From: Coprinus comatus
Taxonomy: Eukaryota > Basidiomycota > Agaricomycetes > Agaricales > Agaricaceae
DNA: 64,000 nt
Reading direction: 5' to 3'
NCBI GenBank assembly: GCA_034638255.1
Contig: JAWPGT010000001.1
Coordinates: forward strand, 2,232,001-2,296,000
Position numbers and translations under genes: made by a program. How positions within the stretch are numbered: position 1 is the first letter of the stretch; each line of letters opens with the position of its first letter. Below are positions 60,601 through 64,000 of this stretch, piece after piece. Below the pieces are notes generated by a model that worked only from the letters and a program-made list of their open reading frames with translations, was not told where the DNA came from and ran no database searches.

Positions 60601-62860
60601 CTGACATAGCTCATAAACTACTTTTTTTTTCCATGCACTGGAATTGGGCTGTCATTCTTGTAAGACTGGGAATCACAGGATTTTATAAACTTATGCCACA
60701 CATAGATTATTGATAGTAAAGCTGTTTCACTATGGACAATCAAGTTACTTAGGTAACCGTACTGCTTAGATTTAACATTTAAACCAGGTATTCCCAAGCT
60801 CTGCTTCCCTAGAAGACCCAACTAAAGTTTGAAGCAAGCATGATGATGCATATCAATTTTAGTGGGAATGCCTCGTTTTAAGAGAGATCCACTCCAAGTT
60901 GACGCCCCAATTGTCTGTGAATTTCTTCGTCGCTTCGTCGGCGCTACAGGAAATCAATAATTCAGCGACGGCACGCCAAGCGCTGTCCAAGGCACCTTCA
61001 ACTCATGCATGGCGGATAATAAGGGCTTTCTCCTGCGAAGTGAAGAGCGTTACCACCAGCCGGGCACGTCATATTAGACTTTAGTGTACAAGTTCTCGAA
61101 TTTCCCAGATCCGAAAACCTCAAACGCCCTCAAATAGTCACACAAAAAAAAAAGTCAGAGAGAAAAGTTTAGGTGTGAAAAGTAACTGCAGGCTTACCCA
61201 TTGTATAAAGCGGGCTATATCCTGGTGCATAGGTCTCGTATCAAACCTGGGATCCCCGGTTCGCACCAGAGCCGAGAGTCTAAAGGCCTTTGAGACTGAA
61301 AGTTATCTGAGCCAAGTATTGGTTTATAGTACTGGTGTCGCCTTTTTATCTCCGGTTAGCAATGGCAGCAAGAAAACCAATTACATCCAGAGAGGTTGTA
61401 GGTTTGTGGGATTGTGAGAGTAGTCCTGAATTCGACAACATTTTGGTCAAAGCGGAAAGTGTTTAAAGGCCAGAGGCATAGAAAAGGGTTGTAGAAGCCA
61501 CATGGTGCCAGATGCTCGAGAATGAGTGCGACCTGTCGGACTACTGAGTCGACGGTGGAGTTTTAGTGAACATTTCCAGCCGTCGGCTACCCTGGGAGGA
61601 AGAGATGATGGAAGAGCCTCACACTGTCACACGCGGACGTGCATAAACACATTTCTCCACGGCACGGTCGATTGTTCAATAATCTAAAATACCTGTGATA
61701 CTCATATACCCCGCTGACCCGAAGGTCCTAACTCTTGGTAGGTCCCGACGGCCGCTCGGCGCCACCAAAAAAAAGGATCGGTGATATTGTGGAGCTTGCC
61801 CCATAGCTGTGTGGGAAAAATTTAAATAGACAATGGTTTTAACGAGAATTGATATAAAAATAGATTGATATAAAAATAGTTTCTAGATGTGCAAGACTAA
61901 AGTCTGAAGTCCGAATGTGAAAGATGACTACACACCTAATTAACATATTCCAAGTTTCCTACTATGATCTTCGAATTCAAGCTACCTATCATCCAGCCTT
62001 CTCCATCGAAATACAAGCCCGACAACATGTTGCTTATTCGGAATCCAAAGACATTGTATATAGTCCTCGCAGTATCCAATCTGTCCTATCATGGACGACC
62101 ATGGTCTGCGGGTGTACGTCGAATTTATTCACCTCAATTACTCTGACATTTCTATCACAGCTCAGAGTGTTATGTATGACAGTGTGGTATACATCAGCCT
62201 AATACGACTTTTGACACCTCGTGTACTTTCAAATCTATGACCGGTTCTGTTCTCCCTAGAGACTTTCCAAGGTCACAAACATTATTTTTGGTAGCAGGAC
62301 GGTCTCTAAAAAACTTCCCTCCGGTAAAAGTGACATCTAAGTGGCAATTAACATAATTAAATAATTCCTTTGTAATAATATGACCCCCACGCCCCGGGAC
62401 AGCTCGAGGTCGATTCTGGTGTGCTTATTACTGGTTATAAAGGCAATCCTGTTTACAACAATCCATCTGCAATCTAGTGCCCTGGGCGCGCGGGTTTGTG
62501 ATGGCTCTGACATGGTGTAGAGGAAACTTGAACAAGACGGAGGGACTACACATCTATGCCCGATGAAGCCCCCTCAGATTTCGACCATCCGGTGCCAGGA
62601 AGTGCTTTCCAATCCAATTGGATTTACCCCGTTACCGCACGTACTCATAAAATGGATACATTCTCGCGATTTGGACCCTTATATCTCCCGTGAATACCTC
62701 GAGTCCTGTACGATATTAGGGCGTCTATTCCGTACTGAAGAGGGGTGGATAACTTCAAATATTATCCCAAACATCTGTTGATGGTTTGTTATAGCATGCA
62801 GAGCACCCGAACGAGATAACGGGCCTCATGTTTGTCTGTTATGTTTCATCATACATCTCA
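60601..62860. other. Gene-poor spacer between RGP1 remnant and RGP1
   Basis: No convincing coding sequence was found. A possible RNA polymerase III type A-box/B-box pair lies at 61223-61267 (reported separately). Several short frames (60899-61084, 61924-62202, 62563-62781) lack recognisable features. Confidence 0.4.
61195..61285 (+). repeat. Possible tRNA-derived (SINE-like) segment
   Basis: TGGTGCATAGG (61223-61233) fits the A-box consensus TRGYNNANNNG. GGTTCGCACC (61258-61267) is one base off the B-box GGTTCGANNCC, at tRNA-like spacing. CTGGTGC and GCACCAG can pair around it. The segment is too short between the paired ends for a normal tRNA, so a degraded tRNA-derived repeat is the better guess. 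Confidence 0.25.
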
Positions 62861-62880
62861 ATAGGGGTACATCATATATT

Positions 62881-63760
62881 CTACACATTCAACACCACAT
62901 CAACTGCTCGAAACGCCGTATTACCAGCCCACACCTTGATAGGAACACTGCATTCCACAGTCTCTACTCGTACAGCAGTCCACCCCTCTTCCCCACCTCC
63001 AAAATCAACTCCCCTTCCTACCCCCCCAGCGAGGTCTGCTTTAATCCCGTCGTACCCGTCTTCTTCTCTATCACTCTCATATCCGTCTTGATGTTGTTGC
63101 TCACCACCACCACCACCACCACCACCACTTCCTATTGTATTCCACACAGAATCCACCAACAACTGCGTCCAACTCTTCGTTTTCAATCTTTCCTCTTCAG
63201 ATCTCAAAAACTCCAATCCTACTCTCGACTTTTCCATCGGTGCTAATCCTTTTGGGGAGCGCCAATAAGATCCCCATTCACCTCTCGGACCATCTCTTTC
63301 CAAACTTTTCAAACAAACACCTTCACTACCTTTCTCTGAATTCTCTTTAGCAACAGCCACAAGTAAACACAACCTAACTTTCCATTCCAAACCACCTAAA
63401 CTTTCTTTGTCCCTATTCTTATTCCTATTCCCATCCTCATCTATAGTCCTATTTCGGTTTAGATTTTGATACTGATATTGATACTGATACCCCAGAGGAC
63501 TATCATAACTGTCATCATCACCAGTATCCTCGTTGATCCGCATTTGAAACGCCGGACTTGCATCAGAAGGAATATCCAATGCAAATGTCGTTCTGAAAGT
63601 ATTCAGCGTAAACGACGAATAATGTTCCGCATAGACTCTTTTCATATTCGAAGTACTTGAATGAGACTGTGGAGGCGCCACTGAATTCGGTAAACTCTCA
63701 TGCGCTTCTAAAACTGCCGAAAGCTAAAAGTAATATATTTTAGTAAGATATATGAATACA

Positions 63761-63800
<40 letters not shown>

Positions 63801-64000
63801 TAAAAACAAAACAAAAAACCCACCTGAAGTACTCTAGACCGACCTAATCGTTCATTAAGTTCAACAACACCCGTTACAGTTTCACCAAGCCGATACGCCG
63901 ATTTCGTAAAGGTCAGAACTGCCACCTTGACTCCGTCTTTATTAACATCGTAGGATGCTACAGGCCCAAGAGTTTTTCAGAACTGAAAAGTCTTCAAAAC
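62881..64000 (-). CDS. RGP1: RGP1 (subunit of the Ric1-Rgp1 GEF), 5' end outside the window
   Basis: The Ric1-Rgp1 complex activates Ypt6/Rab6 at the Golgi. The visible part reads from the right edge: YDVNKDGVKVAVLTFTKSAY, RLGETVTGVVELNERLGRSR, an intron 63823-63724 that contains a (GA)n tract, then LSAVLEAHESLPNS, NMKRVYAEHYSSFTLNTFRT, DIPSDASPAFQMRI and further on LEWKVRLCLLVAVA and VECSVPIKVWAGNTAFR before the stop at 62881. These are the arrestin-like motifs of fungal Rgp1. Near 63940 the frame leading into GPVASYDV contains a TGA shortly upstream; either another intron lies there or a base is missing (expected Gly-Pro codons, GGCCTG read). Confidence 0.85.
63763..63798. repeat. (GA)n microsatellite in an RGP1 intron
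   Basis: A run of about 18 AG units lies inside the intron at 63724-63823. In the coding sense it forms a polypyrimidine tract. Confidence 0.9.

Noticed and set aside
61223..61267. Functional tRNA gene
   Set aside because: The paired ends enclose only about 48 bases and no anticodon arm can be drawn.
1..64000. CRISPR arrays, operons, prophage or bacterial-type features
   Set aside because: None seen; spliced genes and gene content show a fungal nuclear genome.

Overview
The window comes from a filamentous basidiomycete, most likely an AT-rich member of the Agaricomycetes. Genes are split by many introns of roughly 50-100 bp with GT...AG ends. Several proteins are typical of this group: DUF6533-type multipass membrane proteins, an alpha-type protein kinase with a Cys-rich N-terminus, and F-box proteins. 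I cannot name the species.

1-11.9 kb is ordinary housekeeping territory. It holds the end of a small membrane-protein gene (+), an ADAL-type N6-methyl-AMP/adenosine deaminase (-), the cullin regulator CAND1/TIP120 (-), a D-isomer-specific 2-hydroxyacid dehydrogenase (+), a possible small secreted protein (-), and a three-exon conserved-looking 184-residue protein (-).

12.76-18.92 kb is a 6.16-kb mobile element bounded by 185-bp terminal inverted repeats that are identical as read. It carries two divergent genes: a DDE integrase-type transposase (+) and a complete-looking alpha-kinase (-). This pairing is the most striking feature of the window.

21.2-47.35 kb is a very large inverted duplication. 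Left arm (about 21.2-29.9 kb) and right arm (about 39.1-47.35 kb) each hold, from outside inwards: an F-box gene (broken on the left, open on the right), a ~1-kb repeat, a copy of VPS4 promoter-like sequence, an internally deleted PSP1 fragment, an apparently intact DUF6533 membrane-protein gene, and a second copy of the ~1-kb repeat. Between the arms lie VPS4 (+) and a long Ser/Gly/Asn-rich protein of unknown role (+).

47.4-64 kb returns to housekeeping genes: an aromatic-acid/FUSC-type transporter (-), a hypothetical protein (-), PSP1 (-) and RGP1 (-, running off the right edge). The interval between the hypothetical gene and PSP1 holds a third DUF6533 copy reduced to its first and last codons. 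An internally deleted RGP1 copy lies between PSP1 and RGP1. The arms at 21-47 kb therefore look like rearranged duplicates of the 54-60 kb neighbourhood, and loss of gene interiors recurs throughout this half of the window.

Exon boundaries were read by eye. They are well supported where stated (ADAL, the dehydrogenase, the 184-residue gene, VPS4 end, PSP1 end) and approximate elsewhere.
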